NCBI GenBank assembly: GCA_029964075.1
Contig: CM057149.1
Location: forward strand, 36,848,900 to 36,912,899
DNA from: Patiria pectinifera
Lineage: Eukaryota > Echinodermata > Asteroidea > Valvatida > Asterinidae
DNA length: 64,000 bases
Direction of reading: 5' to 3'
Shown in pieces: positions 47,166 to 59,479 of the stretch (position 1 is its first letter; the number at the start of each line of letters is the position of its first letter). A program made the position numbers and the translations under genes. The notes under the pieces are model-generated. The model worked only from the letters and a program-made list of their open reading frames with translations. It searched no databases and was not told the origin of the DNA.

Positions 47166-47430
47166 AATTCAATTTTGGGTTTTGCCCGTCACTGACATAT
47201 TTTATAAACACTGCATACTCAAGTGTTCATAGATTCATTGATTCACAGATTCAAATTGTATTAGTCGTGTAAGTTAAAAAACAGACATGAAATTCTTTTC
47301 CTGGTGTTGTCTTAGTGCTTGTGAGAAGAAGTTTCACAAGCTACTTGGGTGGGACTCGAACCCACGACCTCCTGCTTACCAGTGCAGACGTCTTACCACT
47401 CGACCACCGAGCTGGCTGGAGTTTGCCGGC
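47166..47430 (-). mobile_element. tRNA-derived SINE, copy 1 (3' of RENBP)
   Basis: On the minus strand 47414-47345 reads a tRNA-like head with A-box GTGGTCGAGTGGTAAGA, a CTGC/GCAG anticodon stem and B-box GGTTCGAGTCC (47352-47362). A body related to TTTTGCCCGTCAC and TATAAACACTG follows. It lacks a full acceptor stem pairing, so it is a SINE rather than a functional tRNA. Confidence 0.65.
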
Positions 47431-47820
47431 TGGTTCTAATTAAACAAGAAAATTGGCTGCCGTGTCTAACCTAAACAACGGTTCCCCTCTGTTTGTCATA
47501 CTTTTCATAATTTTGTGGCAAAGCATGACAGGCAAAACTGCTTTTCCAAAACTAGTTTTAAAACCAGTCGCTAATGTAACATATCAACGAAACTCTGGCT
47601 GTTGACCTGTTCCATTCCAAGTAAAATCTGCCTGCTTAGCATGCTCAGTAAATCAGCCCCAGTGTAAACCATTCATTTCAGTCACCTCGATTAGAGTCTA
47701 CATAATCATCTACAATCCGAGTTGAATTTCAGTACAATCATCTTCAATCCATCATGAGCGATATATATCACGGTTTTGAAGCCACTGACTGCGTTCTTCC
47801 TAATACTGCAATGTTTGACG

Positions 47821-50800
47821 TCATTCTCCTTTGAGGATCTTCTGCAGCATTTGTGTGCACAGCAAGAGGCATCGGGGAACGTGGAAGCATCCTACAGTAT
47901 CAGATACAAAATAACACTGTTAGTGTCATATGGTATAGACTAATTTGGCAAGGAGACATTTTCTGAGGTGACACCAGGCTCGTGTGAGTCGCACTCAGGT
48001 AGTGCGCACGCACTTGGGGCTTCTTCGACCAACAGGATTGACAAAATGTGCCTGATCTCGTCTTTAAAAAGGCATCCAGACATGGTTCCACTTCAAACAA
48101 GCCTTCTAATCTGGTTTGCCGAATTAGTCTACAGCAGTACATACAAGAACATTTATCTTCAAGTAAACTTGAATCCTCAATCCTGATTGGCTGATCCATG
48201 GCAACAACATCCCAATCCACGTATTGCGTTATTCCAAGATGCATGTGATATTCCTACTGCATGCACGTGTACTAGGATAACTGTTGAAAAGTTCGTGTAC
48301 AGCGTGCGTGTGCCATCTTACTGTACATCAAGTTTGCTTTAAGATAAATTAAGATAAATTTAAGATAAATTCCGTGGAACACGGAAAGTGTAGTGCGTCT
48401 TGCGTCCCACATACTCAGCCTTTGGGACACAAACGCACTTCATAATTCCGTGTTCAACTCCCACTCGTGGGATAACTAACAATTTTCAATGACATTTGTC
48501 TGAAAAAAAGTCTACTCTATGTCACTACTTTCACACAGACACGTACCTTTGAAGGGGCCACCTTTGAAGTCTTGCGTGACTTTGCCTTCTTGATTGAGGT
48601 AGCCAAACCATTCTCCATGCTCCAAATCAACAAACTGGGTCAGAAAGGAAACAATGTGGTAATTACATCATCACAAGTGAGCTTGAATACAAGAAAATTA
48701 CGATATTCATATAGACAGGTGGCCTGTAGAACGGATGGTACTGTGTGACCCCTAACTAGACCTCCAGTGTGCAGGACACATGAACACACTGATTCGAGCC
48801 CACATGGTAGTGAGTACTGCTTGCATCTGAATACTGAAATGACCTGTAGCATTTTGGTGTGGGTACCAGCGCCCAATTTCATGGTGCTGCTTAGAACAGG
48901 CATGCAACTGGGAAATCACAAAAAAAGAGGAAATTCAAATTTTTCCCAGACTTTGTACAGTGTTTTTCTATTTTCAATGGCACACATGGGAAGTAAAAAA
49001 AGAGGAAGTCAGCTGATCCGAGGAGAATTTGCATGCCTGTTAGAATGTGATTTTCAGAATGTCCGTCTATTTCATGGAGACTGTAAGCAGTGAGCACAGC
49101 AAAAGCACCTTAACTCCGGAGAAAAAAAGTTGTTTAAATCAGTGACGTAACAATAGAAATCTCCATAAGTGCACAACCACGGCACAAAATAGAGCTTAAG
49201 ATTACCAAAATTGTCTGCTATAGTAAGCACAACTTTTCTGCTAACTGTTCAGCAGCACCATGAAATTGGGCCCAGGTACATGTGGATCACTTCCATAGAA
49301 TGGTAATTCAACTGTAACCCTTCAAAGTCCATCAAGAGATTCTTAAAGGAATTTTCAGGATTGGGAAAGGAAGAACCCAGCCACCACGACTTTCTGTTGG
49401 ACTTGATGTCTCTTGAAAATATGAGGACACAAGAAAAGTGGGGCTGTAAAGCAACATCCATCTTGATCCATTCCTGAATTACGGATTTAAAATCCCATTA
49501 TACTCACCCGTGAGAATGTATAATCAAAGACTTTCTCAAACATGTCCAGGAAGCGTTCTTCTTTGGTCTCCCGGTAGGCCATCAGGGTGGCGATGAGCGC
49601 CTCGCAGTGCGGCCACCACAGCTTCATGTTCCACTCCAGCTGGGTCGGCGACAGCCCGTCCACGTCCAGGAAGGAGTAGAGCCCACCGTTCTCCTGGTCC
49701 CAGCCCGTCTGGAAGGGCCTGGCGATGAAGTTGTCCACGGCCAGCTTCTTGAGCTCGGCCAGCTCGTGCTTCGTGCCACACTGCAGCAGGAACCAGCCCG
49801 TCTCGATGGCGTGACCTTGATCAACGGGAGAGGGAGTGCAAGTTTGGGGTATATCAAGAAAGAGCCTGCAGATACTACAATCCACGAAAGTATGTAGTTA
49901 CAAAGAGCCAGCCATGTCTGCATAGTGCATACTCTCTGACCCATGTTCAATACCAGGGTTTTATTTGCTATATTACCTTTCGTTGGCACATTAAGTACAA
50001 GCATCAATCAACATTTTGCAGATTGTCTGCAGAATTTGCAGTTGAAAAGGATCAGCCAGTCTGAGTGCACACTCTTGGTCCATGTTTACTACATTTGTTG
50101 TTCGTAAGGTAGAATTTTTGCGTCGGGGTGATGTAAATCAAATTAGGTTTTGCCCTTCACCACGTATAAACACTGTATACTCAGTGTGTTACCTCCGAGT
50201 GAAAGTTGGAAAAAATCACTCGGGTGGGACTCGAACCCACGACCTCCTGCTTTCTAGTGCAGATGTCTTACCACTCGACCACCGAGCTAACGGGATCGGT
50301 TGGCTGGTTCGGTTGGCATTTGTTGTTGTTGTTTGTTTGGTTTTTGACACCTCGCATACGTGCCTCTGCTTTCATTATATATCTTTCATACTTTGTTCTA
50401 ATTTTAATTTTTCAATTAACAGTCCACCAATTCCACTAATTAGTATTCACTTCAAGGCAACTCAAATTCAAATTTATTCCATGATTTGTCAAGCCCCCCA
50501 AAAAGAAGCTTTACCCAAAATGGCTGCACTTGAGTTGTGACTCCAACTCCCTAATTGACTAGTTAAAGTCATCACCTTGGTTTAACTTGAGTGAGTACTA
50601 ACCTGGGTTCATCAATCTGCCAGCAGAGCCTGGTAGTTCTTTGCCCTCCGTACTGACTGTTTCTAAAATCACAGTCCCTTCTCTCTGAAATGCAAGTAAA
50701 AAGGAAAGACAACACCTTTTTAACCACTTTGAAAATCAATTTCAAAGATGCTTGATAAATTATTATAAACTTTACCGCCCTTTAAGTTTCTGTGTTTGTA

Positions 50801-53800
50801 CAGAAAGAAGACGTACAAGTATTTATAACACTGACCTTAACCTTCCCAAGTCCCCTGAAATCCTCTTTGCAAAATGGAGGATTTTGCAGGATTGAGGCAC
50901 TTAGTGTCAAGGTCTTGGATTGGACCATGTATTGTTTATGCTCAGCCGTGCGTAAATTTAGGCCTAGATTATACTCAAAATCCTCCGCACTGCTCCAGAA
51001 TGTGACTGGCTACGAATTCACAGTAACTGCTGGAGGATTTTGCAGGACTGAGGCAGTGGTCACCCCTCCAAGGACCACAATCAAGAAATAACGGAGGATT
51101 TTGCAGGATTAAGGCTGTATGCAATGTTTACATGGAGGCAGTTGGAGGATTATGCAGGATTGAGGTTGCATCCTAGCAAAAATACCTAGCGAGTTATGGT
51201 TAAAACAGGAAATTTTATATCTGATAAGCACAGTTCTTTGCGGAAAAGAGGAGTAAAGAAAAACATTTGTTTAACCTAGTTTTAAATCGTTGACAACTAT
51301 TTGAGGTTTAAATTTTCACAATTTATTTTTTACACTTGCTACAAAGAAAGAGGCCCCCCCCCAAAAAAATGCTTTTCTGGCAAAACTAAAGCAAAATATG
51401 TCAACAACTTATGCAGATTGTTTTGAAAATGTCTTAAGCAGTCTACAGTATTTTTGTGATCTGAAGTCTTGTAAAACTACTTTCAAACAATGAGTTTGGC
51501 TTCGATTAGCACCTGTCGAGTAAATTAAACAAAACAAATCAGTAAAACTAAATAACATGTACATCCTCTGTTCTCCTACCTGCATATGCTGTAGTGACTG
51601 TTCAATGCTCCACTTTTCAAGCGAGGCGTACTTCTCCTGTAGTGCCGGGTCACCGGCCGTCAACTCGTCCAGTAGATTGAGGAAAATCATACCTCTAGCG
51701 AGTGAGTTAACTCGTGGCGCGCCCAGCAGTTGAGGGCGCCCTAAGCCTGTGTCGTCCACGCAGACCCAGTGCTGGAGCAGGTCCAACATCTTGATTGCCT
51801 CTTGCTGTGAACCACGAAAATCAGTACAAAGTTTTTTTAATATTTCATTCAAATTCTGTTGCAAAATGGAAGACATTGTAAAGACCGGCAATGGCACAGG
51901 CCAATATGAGAAGAAGCTTCAGTTGCTCCATAGGCCCATGTGTGATTGCAAGCTAAAGCAAAGTAATTCGGTCGCAGTCTTTCTCTTTTCACTTCGGTAT
52001 AAACATGAGCTTTTATATAAAAAGTGTATGGTAACTGACTGCCATCTGTAACTTTTCAAGCAATCCCAAACAAATTTAGAACTATAGCGATTGCGTAAGT
52101 TGAAGCATGTAATACATGCAACAGTCCATTTTGTGCTTACTAAAGAACTTTTCAATTTCATTGGTTCCTTCTATGATTCTGGATGGATATTGTGGATTAT
52201 GCCCTTTTCAGACTGCCGCTCCAGAGTCGCGGTGAACCAAAGTATACTGAAGACTTGAAAAAGGTACTAGAAATGTCGAAATCTGAAACAGTTTGGAGAG
52301 ACTGCATCAAAAGATCGACTGTTGCAGTTGTTTGAAAGGACACCAGAGCCTCGTCAATGAAAACTAAATTTACATCCAGTTTGCCTTTCTCTGAAGCAAA
52401 TATATTTTGGTCAAACTGAGTATCTCCTAACACTATTTGGTTCAAGTGGTGAAGTTCGAATACCTTATCGGCTACTGGGCTTAAGATGTGCACCTTACCT
52501 TATATATGTCGTCATTTGTCGCCCTCGCCAGTTCTGACATGGCCAGCAAGTAGAAACATTCGCTGAATATCGTCCTCTGTACCTTGACTGCTTTTCCCTC
52601 CTTCGTCACGGTGAAGTAGCATTTCCCTGTCGTTGGATTCTTCACGTAATTCATCAAAAACTGACCCCCTACACACATTAAAAATTTACATATTCAGCTT
52701 TTTCTTGTTACAATAAAAGGTATGAAATGAGAATTGAAAGAAGTCTACTTTTCTTCGAAAAAACTTTTCTTTAACCAGTTCGCGCTGGAGGCCGTGTATA
52801 CACGCAACGGTTTCGCAGTATTCGGAACGGTTAACAGATAAATACGCAGGGAGCGAGGCTGGAAATATCTGTCAGTGACCCGCTCGCAACGAGCGAGACC
52901 AGAAATATGAGTGTGCTGCCCGAGGTAATGGCCTCAACCCGCCTGGCTTGAGGCCGAGTGAAAAGTAATCCCACGCCTTGTTCCATTCTTGTCAAAATAA
53001 TACCAACGTTAACTTGTTAATAGTTCAAACTTGCAATAATATTGAAAAAGCACTTTACTTTTTCATGTTTTCTCCCATGATTGTCTTAAAACCTAAATAA
53101 ACCCAAGCACATTCTGTGACACCATGATACTCTTGTTACAAAGAATATTACACTGGTTTACCACAGTTTTTGAAGGGTTCATGAACAATTTCAACAAAAA
53201 TTCCATAAATGTATATTTTAAAAGTAATGACATTAAAATTAGCCCAAAAAGTAAAATTTATAAAACTTTATAATCTATCTGGATCTAATTAATAAAACAA
53301 AGGACGGCACTTTAATATCACAAAAGAAATTTTCTTTTTTTTTTTTAAAGGAAACAAGATGTTGCTTATTTAGTTTTTAAAATGGCTGAAATGTTCACAT
53401 TATTTCTTCAAACTTTTATGAAATAAATTTTCTACAGTTATAAGGAAACTGCCTGACCTTTCTTGGCTGCCTGGAGTATTTCTGGAGTGTGATACTTGGG
53501 AAGATTGTTGTACAGCTTACAGTACATCCATACCTGTGGCAAAAGAAGAAACATTCACAGGATTATAATTAGGGATTTGGAATTCTAAATACTGTTAGCT
53601 TTGTAGTCGAGGCGTTTGTGATATCACAAGTCTATCACAAGTCCATCAATTTGGGGATTTCATGAACCAGTTTTACTGGGCTTGCATAGTTTTATTTCTT
53701 TTTCTTTTTTTGAGGGGGGGGGGATGTGGGGATTAGAACACTGCTGGGTTAATCGTTTCAAGGGGAAAAAAAGGAAAATACTGCTTTGGTGTTGGATATT

Positions 53801-55399
53801 CATGGATAAAATCTATAAAAAGCAGTTTTCTAACCTGTCTTCCCTGCAGCCAGCAGTATTTGAGGTCATCATAGCGTTTACCATCTCGACCAAGACACAC
53901 ATAAAAGCCACTGAAAAAAAAAACACAAAAAAAACAGCAACAGTAAATATAACCCATTTGAACTTATATTGTACCACAACTGTCCTTACTCATTGATGAC
54001 CATGTAAAACCATAGAGGGCTGGTGCGTTTGTTTGTTTGTTTGGGTTTTTTTTTTATAAGGGGAGTATAAGGAATAATAGATAGGCTGCTAGGCAGAACA
54101 GGGACTAACACTGTGAGGCCCGAAGATGTGAAAACCTTTCGTTGGAACAAAAACATTAAAAGTTAACAATAGGGTTAAAGTCTATCACAATTTGCTTTTT
54201 TCACACTTTCGCCATGGGAACCAGGGACAAATATTGTGACACTGTTTTATTTTTCATGCAAGAATATATCAACTAATCAAATTGGAAAAAAATTAAGTGT
54301 TGTATGCCCAGCCAGGTGGCCAGCATTTCTTCACAATGGGTATGGCATCCCCAAAATTTGTATTAACCCTAAACAATCCCCATCCAGTCAAACTCCAACA
54401 CCAGGGTTTGTTGGAATCTGTTGGAGTGAGTACTGCACTAGTAAACTGATTATGGGTTACATGGGGTTAGGCATACCACCATAATCAGAGTTTGGGTGTT
54501 GAGTTTACCATATTGTGTTGGAATTTGCAGGAGTGAGGAACGTTTCTAGTAAATCACTCAAGGGCGTTAGGGTTAAAGTATACAGAAAATACCATGGTTA
54601 CTCCTATAGATTTGGCTAGAAGTATCCTAGTGACTTCTGAGTTTGTTTTGTAAAAAAGATGATTCATGTACGAAGTTTTAAAATAATAATGTTGTCCTTC
54701 AGCTACGTACTAGTATATTACTGTCCGCGAGCTCAGCTTATTAGTACAAATTTTCACACGCTTGCTTTGGTGGGGCTAGTCTATGGAATAGCCTCATGCA
54801 CAGCAAGCATCTATGATATGCATGTAGATTCGGCGATTAATAATGCAAAACAAGACTGCGTCTTGACCTCCAGATTCTGACCATTCAGCGAGTACTTTAC
54901 ACTCATTCGAGTACTTTTGTTGTGACAAAAAGCCCAGCCTGTTCTGGCTTGGAAACACTCAAGGTTAGGCTGAATTTCTGCTCGAAATGACTGCACAATT
55001 TCAAAGTGAACTCTGATTGGCTGGTTTTGAAGTTCTTATTTATCTTTAATTCCAATTATTAAATGGGTTTCATTTTCTGTTTAAGTTTATATAATAACCC
55101 TGCAATCAGGTTAAGACTTGGAATTGGTGCAATAAATATGAAAGGATGAATGAATTAATTTTTTTCCCTCACCAGCTCTAGGACAGCCTTGAGCAGAAAG
55201 CTTGTATAAATTGATTTTGGTTAAGGTCAAAACCACACATCGAGAATAAAGGTTAAAACCAAGTTTGAGTTCATGTTAAGGTCACTCACCCGTTGATGGT
55301 GTCGTGGGAATTCTTCAACCAGAAGTCCATCACTCTGTCCAACTCCCTCTCCATCATCTCCAGAAATTCTGGCAACCTCGCCTTTGCTGTTGTTGCCAT
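47821..55399 (-). CDS. RENBP: N-acylglucosamine 2-epimerase (renin-binding protein), nine exons
   Basis: Interconverts N-acetylglucosamine and N-acetylmannosamine, feeding or scavenging sialic-acid precursors; a soluble alpha6/alpha6-barrel homodimer in known cases. Exons (minus): 55399-55290, 53910-53835, 53533-53458, 52668-52499, 51804-51580, 50684-50603, 49815-49508, 48634-48547 and 47891-47821. All introns are GT-AG and phases agree, giving 401 residues. The family signatures appear in order: [106 protein letters not shown] and [15 protein letters not shown]248 and E251 (in GHxxE) and H382 (in CFHVPR) fall at the positions of the catalytic residues of mammalian enzymes. The ATG is supported by length and the EL-DRV start of the fold. 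The C-terminus is shorter than in human (about 427). Confidence 0.95.
50132..50297 (-). mobile_element. tRNA-derived SINE, copy 2 (RENBP intron 6)
   Basis: The tRNA-like head at 50288-50219 has the same A-box (GTGGTCGAGTGGTAAGA) and B-box GGTTCGAGTCC (50227-50237). The anticodon-loop region differs from copy 1 (CTAGAAA against CTGGTAA). The shared body TCAAATTAGGTTTTGCCC and TATAAACACTGTATACTC follows. It lies in the same orientation as RENBP. Confidence 0.7.
50872..51165 (+). repeat. Dispersed 20-bp motif repeated in RENBP intron 5
   Basis: GGAGGATTTTGCAGGATTGA or close variants occur four times (about 50876, 51032, 51092 and 51143). Irregular spacing of 50-155 bp rules out a simple tandem repeat. 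Function unknown. Confidence 0.7.
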
Positions 55400-57233
55400 T
55401 TTACTGAACACACACACACAAAAACAAATTTAAAACAAAAACATTTCAGTTGAGCACCGACGTAGCGATACACTAAACTGCAATCAGACTCCATGGCTCC
55501 ACAAAGCTTCAATAATTGTCCTGGTAGTTTTGCTGGTAGCCTAGCTGGGAAGGCTTTCTGAAATCTCCAAAGTTCACCACTGCACAGAGTGGAGCCGCAC
55601 ATCCTTTGCTCTGCATGTATGAGTTTCATTTGAGCTTCAAGCCCCATGGAATGAAACAGCGCTAAGGTTCTAAACCATGCTCAATGATGCCAACAAAAAA
55701 TATTCAAAAATATCCTTGTAGGTTTTGGAGGATCACAAGTAAGTCCTCATTTTGTAAGTAATACAAATGAGGTGAAATAATAAATAAACCAAACTCACTC
55801 TAGAAAAATAAAGCTAGTTCCTGTCCCCAAATTGAACCTTTGGCAATACTTACCTTGTGCAGGGGGTTTTCATTATACCCCTGTATATTTTCCTTTGCCA
55901 ATTTTACTGTGCCAGCTTCTGCAATTACTTGTTACCTGGATGTCAGCAGTACAAAACTACATGCCTGAATCACTACAGATCCATACTTCTTACTTTCCGA
56001 CAAACTGGGCAAGAATTTGTGGCGATTAACATCTAATTCATTTTATTTTGCTCGACATGCATGCCTTGCAGTGAATGCGGTGGTTGAATTCATATATCTT
56101 TCTTCTTCGTGCGCGTAAAGTCATATTCAGCGCTGCACAAAAGCCTATTGAGCGATTGAATGGAATACAGACCTCGAGTGTTTCCAAGCCAGAACAGGCC
56201 GGGTTTTTTGTCACGACAAAAGGGCTCGAAAATGAAAGGAAAATTGAACAAAAGATCCCTCCTGTGGACTACACAACAGCTGAAAATCGGCACAGCTGAA
56301 TGGGATTTATGCCTGGACTACTTCGCTCTGCAACAACAAAGTGTTTATCAAAACAACATTGCATGTACTAGATGCATGCAATATGTACATTTCAAAGACT
56401 TTTTTTTTAAATAAAAAAACTTAGAATTAAAAAATCCTGATATATGTTTATAGTGATGTGGTTTCCAAAGAATTCTATTTTATAAGTTTGACAAAAAAAA
56501 TCACACAATTTTCATTGTAAATTGGTTGAATTGAACAAAATGTCCTATTTTGTTGTCTAACTAGGTATTCACTTTTATAAAAAAAAAATTTTAAATTCTT
56601 TTCTCACATTTTTCGAGCTGCTTAAATAGGCATTTTATCTCGTGGAACTATTGATTAAGACACTGTTAAGTATAAACGAAGTTTGGCAACTTGGCAGACT
56701 CTTAGAGGTCTAAACTATTTACAAAAACTTAAAATAGCAGTGAACCCGCCAAACTTTTTTTTTCTGTTATTGAGCTGGTATATCATAAAGCGCCCTCATG
56801 CACGTGTATGAGTGGATAGCATGTTCGCCTCATGAGCATGCCGCGCGAGTTCGAGTCCAACTCCCAGCCTTGCTGTTGTTTTTTAACTGTATTTGTTGTG
56901 TCCCAAAAAGTAAACATTTTCCATTTTTATTGTTTAAAATCAAACATTTAGAATTTAGAAAAAAAAAATTTTTCTGATTTGTGGCTTCGGAGGATTTTTT
57001 TTTGGGGGGGGGGATGTAAGTCCAAAATTGCATTAGGTCTGATTCCCAGCTCTTGTGAACACGAAGTCACAACAACAATGGGAGCTTGGGGCCAGACCAA
57101 GACTCGTCACTATAAAAATTGCCAAGTCCCAAAAATACACTCACTGCATGCATTCAGCATGTTCAGTCCAATGCCGGTTTAAACAACAAAAACAATCAAG
57201 GAACAGTTCACACTCAAATATCCACTTCAATAA
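55400..57233. other. Upstream of RENBP, no gene seen
   Basis: RENBP's 5' UTR and promoter should be here, but no clear TATA box or CpG-rich core is apparent. A (CA)n run directly precedes the ATG (55409-55420). 56150-56240 is the reverse of a block at 54890-54975 (AAGCCAGAACAGGC), a dispersed repeat. Confidence 0.4.
56806..56870 (+). mobile_element. tRNA-like SINE head, second family
   Basis: GTATGAGTGGATAGCATG resembles an A-box region. GCCTCATGAGC lies in the anticodon position and GAGTTCGAGTCC is a B-box. The acceptor ends do not pair, and a T-rich stretch follows. It is a SINE fragment or tRNA pseudogene, of a different family from the two RENBP-associated SINEs. Confidence 0.5.
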
Positions 57234-57867
57234 AAGTGTTCTAGTCGAGTACTTTTTTCCGAGTACCACCAAGTACTTAGGTTGCCCAGTATGAATACGA
57301 GTACTTGTACCTCCGAGTACAAGAACAGGTCTCCGAGTACGAGTACTTGTGCTTCCGAGTCCGAGTCCGAGTAATCACATTTCCAAATACGGCCATACAG
57401 CAAATGGTTCATTGTGTGTAATTGGCCCTGGCCCAGTCAGACCGATATACAGACCCACTCACGGCTAGCTGTTAAATGTGTTTGTCCGAACTTTCACAGA
57501 GGAAAATCAGGAAATCTCGAACTCGCGCGGCATGCACAAGACAATCAATATCAACCATTTTAAACTGAAAGTATCGATAAAATAAGGCTATGGTAAGTGA
57601 AGCTATAAGTATAACATTTCCTCCCCCTCCCCCATCCCCCCGAGTACTACTATTCGAGTACGACTACGAGTATTTTAATGATCGAGTACAATTTCAACAT
57701 GTCGAGTACGAGTACCGTCATTTTGAGTTCGAGTACTTTGACTCCAAAAAAGTACTCGAGTAGTACTCGAGTACAAGTACCCCTAGAACTATGGGTATTA
57801 CTCGTATTACCCATAGTTCTAGGGGTAAGTACCGAGTACGACTATGAGTACTACTAGTTCAACACTG
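57234..57867. mobile_element. 634-bp hAT-like element packed with GAGTAC motifs
   Basis: It is flanked by a perfect 8-bp duplication TTCAATAA (57226-57233 and 57868-57875). The right end AACACTG complements CAGTGTT; the left end is AAGTGTT, one base off. GAGTACT/AGTACTC motifs crowd both subterminal parts (57245-57375 and 57640-57855). No transposase. The 8-bp duplication and CAGTG-type end identify hAT. Confidence 0.8.
57778..57827. repeat. Perfect 20-bp-arm palindrome nested in the hAT-like element
   Basis: TACCCCTAGAACTATGGGTA (57778-57797) and its exact complement (57808-57827) with a 10-nt loop. AAGTAC overlaps both borders, so it may be an insertion at that motif. Confidence 0.8.
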
Positions 57868-58529
57868 TTCAATAATAAATAAATTTAACAAACATTTTGA
57901 AAGAAATTTTCTGCAAACTGAGATACTCTGTACACAATTATAATGTCGTATGATGAGTGATATGATCATATTTACCAAAAGAAGGACGGTCAAATTGAAA
58001 GTGCTTGCGTATTGAGCCACAGCTAGTGTAGGCCTATGTGTACACGACTTCCGCAAAACCAATGCAGAAATGAAAAGATCGTCTGTTTCGAAATTACCAA
58101 ATTCTAGTACAGACTACCGCAATCTTTTACAGCTTCTGTCCCTCCTTTAACTATGCACCTTGTTCAGGAAGTGTCAAGGATGCACAGAATAAATATTCGA
58201 ACGCCAAATGTTTACTTTTTAAGTCCTATTGTTGCAGCGTTTTAATCTATATAGCTCATGTGTTTACCAAGGCTATGTCATGTGGTGAACTGTGGAGTCA
58301 GCTGATCAGCTTGACCTCTGACCCACCAGCGATTTTTTTCCATCAGTGGTTTTTTTGTGCAATGTCTTTTGCACTACTAGCGCCCTCTATTGTCAGTTAT
58401 TTGTTATCGTTTTCGAGGTCTGTTATTTGCTAGCAGAGGGCACGCCTACATTATGAGTTAAAGGGAAGATACAACATTTTGCAAACATCAAAAAAAACGA
58501 AATGATCAAATTATAACGAAATATCTTAC

Positions 58530-58723
58530 TGGACTGTTAGTGAATGACAATCTAAAGCATCCTGTAAAATCGTGGCTACTGGTGTGCTGACATTTTCAAG
58601 AAAACTGTATTTTTCCAATGCTGGTGGGCCGACCATCGTTGGAGAAAACTGGCTTTTTTTAAAAACTGCTCCTAATTGTTCATATTTAGTCATTCCGCAT
58701 TTTCTTTGCAAGTGATGACACAT
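58530..58723 (-). CDS. Possible orphan internal exon
   Basis: A 194-nt open stretch on the minus strand is bounded by a good acceptor (CCCTTCACAG) and donor (GTAAGATAT). It reads MCHHLQRKCGMTKYEQLG, FSPTMVGPPALEKYSFLEN and VATILQDALDCHSLTV. No domain is recognised. It lies on the same strand as the FLYWCH gene 4.4 kb upstream. However, direct splicing from that exon (phase 2) would hit a stop, so it would need an intervening exon or belong to another gene. It may also be chance. Confidence 0.25.
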
Positions 58724-59479
58724 CTGTGAAGGGGTACAATCCTGTTAGACTGATTTTCTTACCTTACAATCCCCAAAGTCTACAAATTGCAACGTCTCTT
58801 TTTAAGTTGGGTCTGGGAACCAGACTACAAGAACACGGTTGGTTTTCTTAGATTTTCCAGCATCTCCGAACCCAAAACGTGAAACAAGCTAGTTTAACAA
58901 TATTTTCTATAGCACACTTATCCTACAAATCCATTTATTTCTGAAAATTGCAGAAAAAGCAAATGTTTCACCCCTAAAAAAAATTCCTTCTGTAAATTTC
59001 TGTATTTCTAGCAGTACAAAAGTTTTTCACTTTTGAACCAGACATCGACCGAAAACTAAAAAAAAAAAATCAACCCACTTAAGTACTCGCGGCCCTCATT
59101 TTCGTGGGATAGGCTGGTACTTGGTGCCAAAGTATTGAAAGCCAGCCCCCCCCCCCCAAAAAAAAAGAAAATTAGAAAAAGAAAGAAGTTTTCGGAGACC
59201 CTGGGAACGCCAAATATTACAAAACTAAATGTTTGCTCATTATGAATTCATATCTATGCAGAGTAACAAAACTTTCGACTAACAATTGGAGAAACCAAGT
59301 TTACAAATTGAAACCAAAAACATGATGCTATGCGTCTGATGCCACCAGACCTAAACATACAATTTTAAAAATTGGGCCTTTGTAATATTCCCCCAAAGTC
59401 AATGTGGATTCCATGCATGCCGAGCGCGGCACAGTCGACATGCATGATGTACTGTACGTGCCCGACGAGTCCAGGAAAA

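Noticed and set aside
46526-47195. Long frames across the N stretch
   Set aside because: They are an artefact of undetermined bases.
47343-47414. Functional tRNA genes here and at 50219-50288
   Set aside because: Internal promoter boxes are present, but acceptor-stem pairing is poor, the two copies differ in the anticodon loop and both continue into a shared body, as in SINEs.
47900-48244. 114-codon minus-strand frame as a RENBP exon
   Set aside because: It lies in intron 8; the true last exon (47891-47821, CFHVPRCL) joins exon 8 in phase without it.
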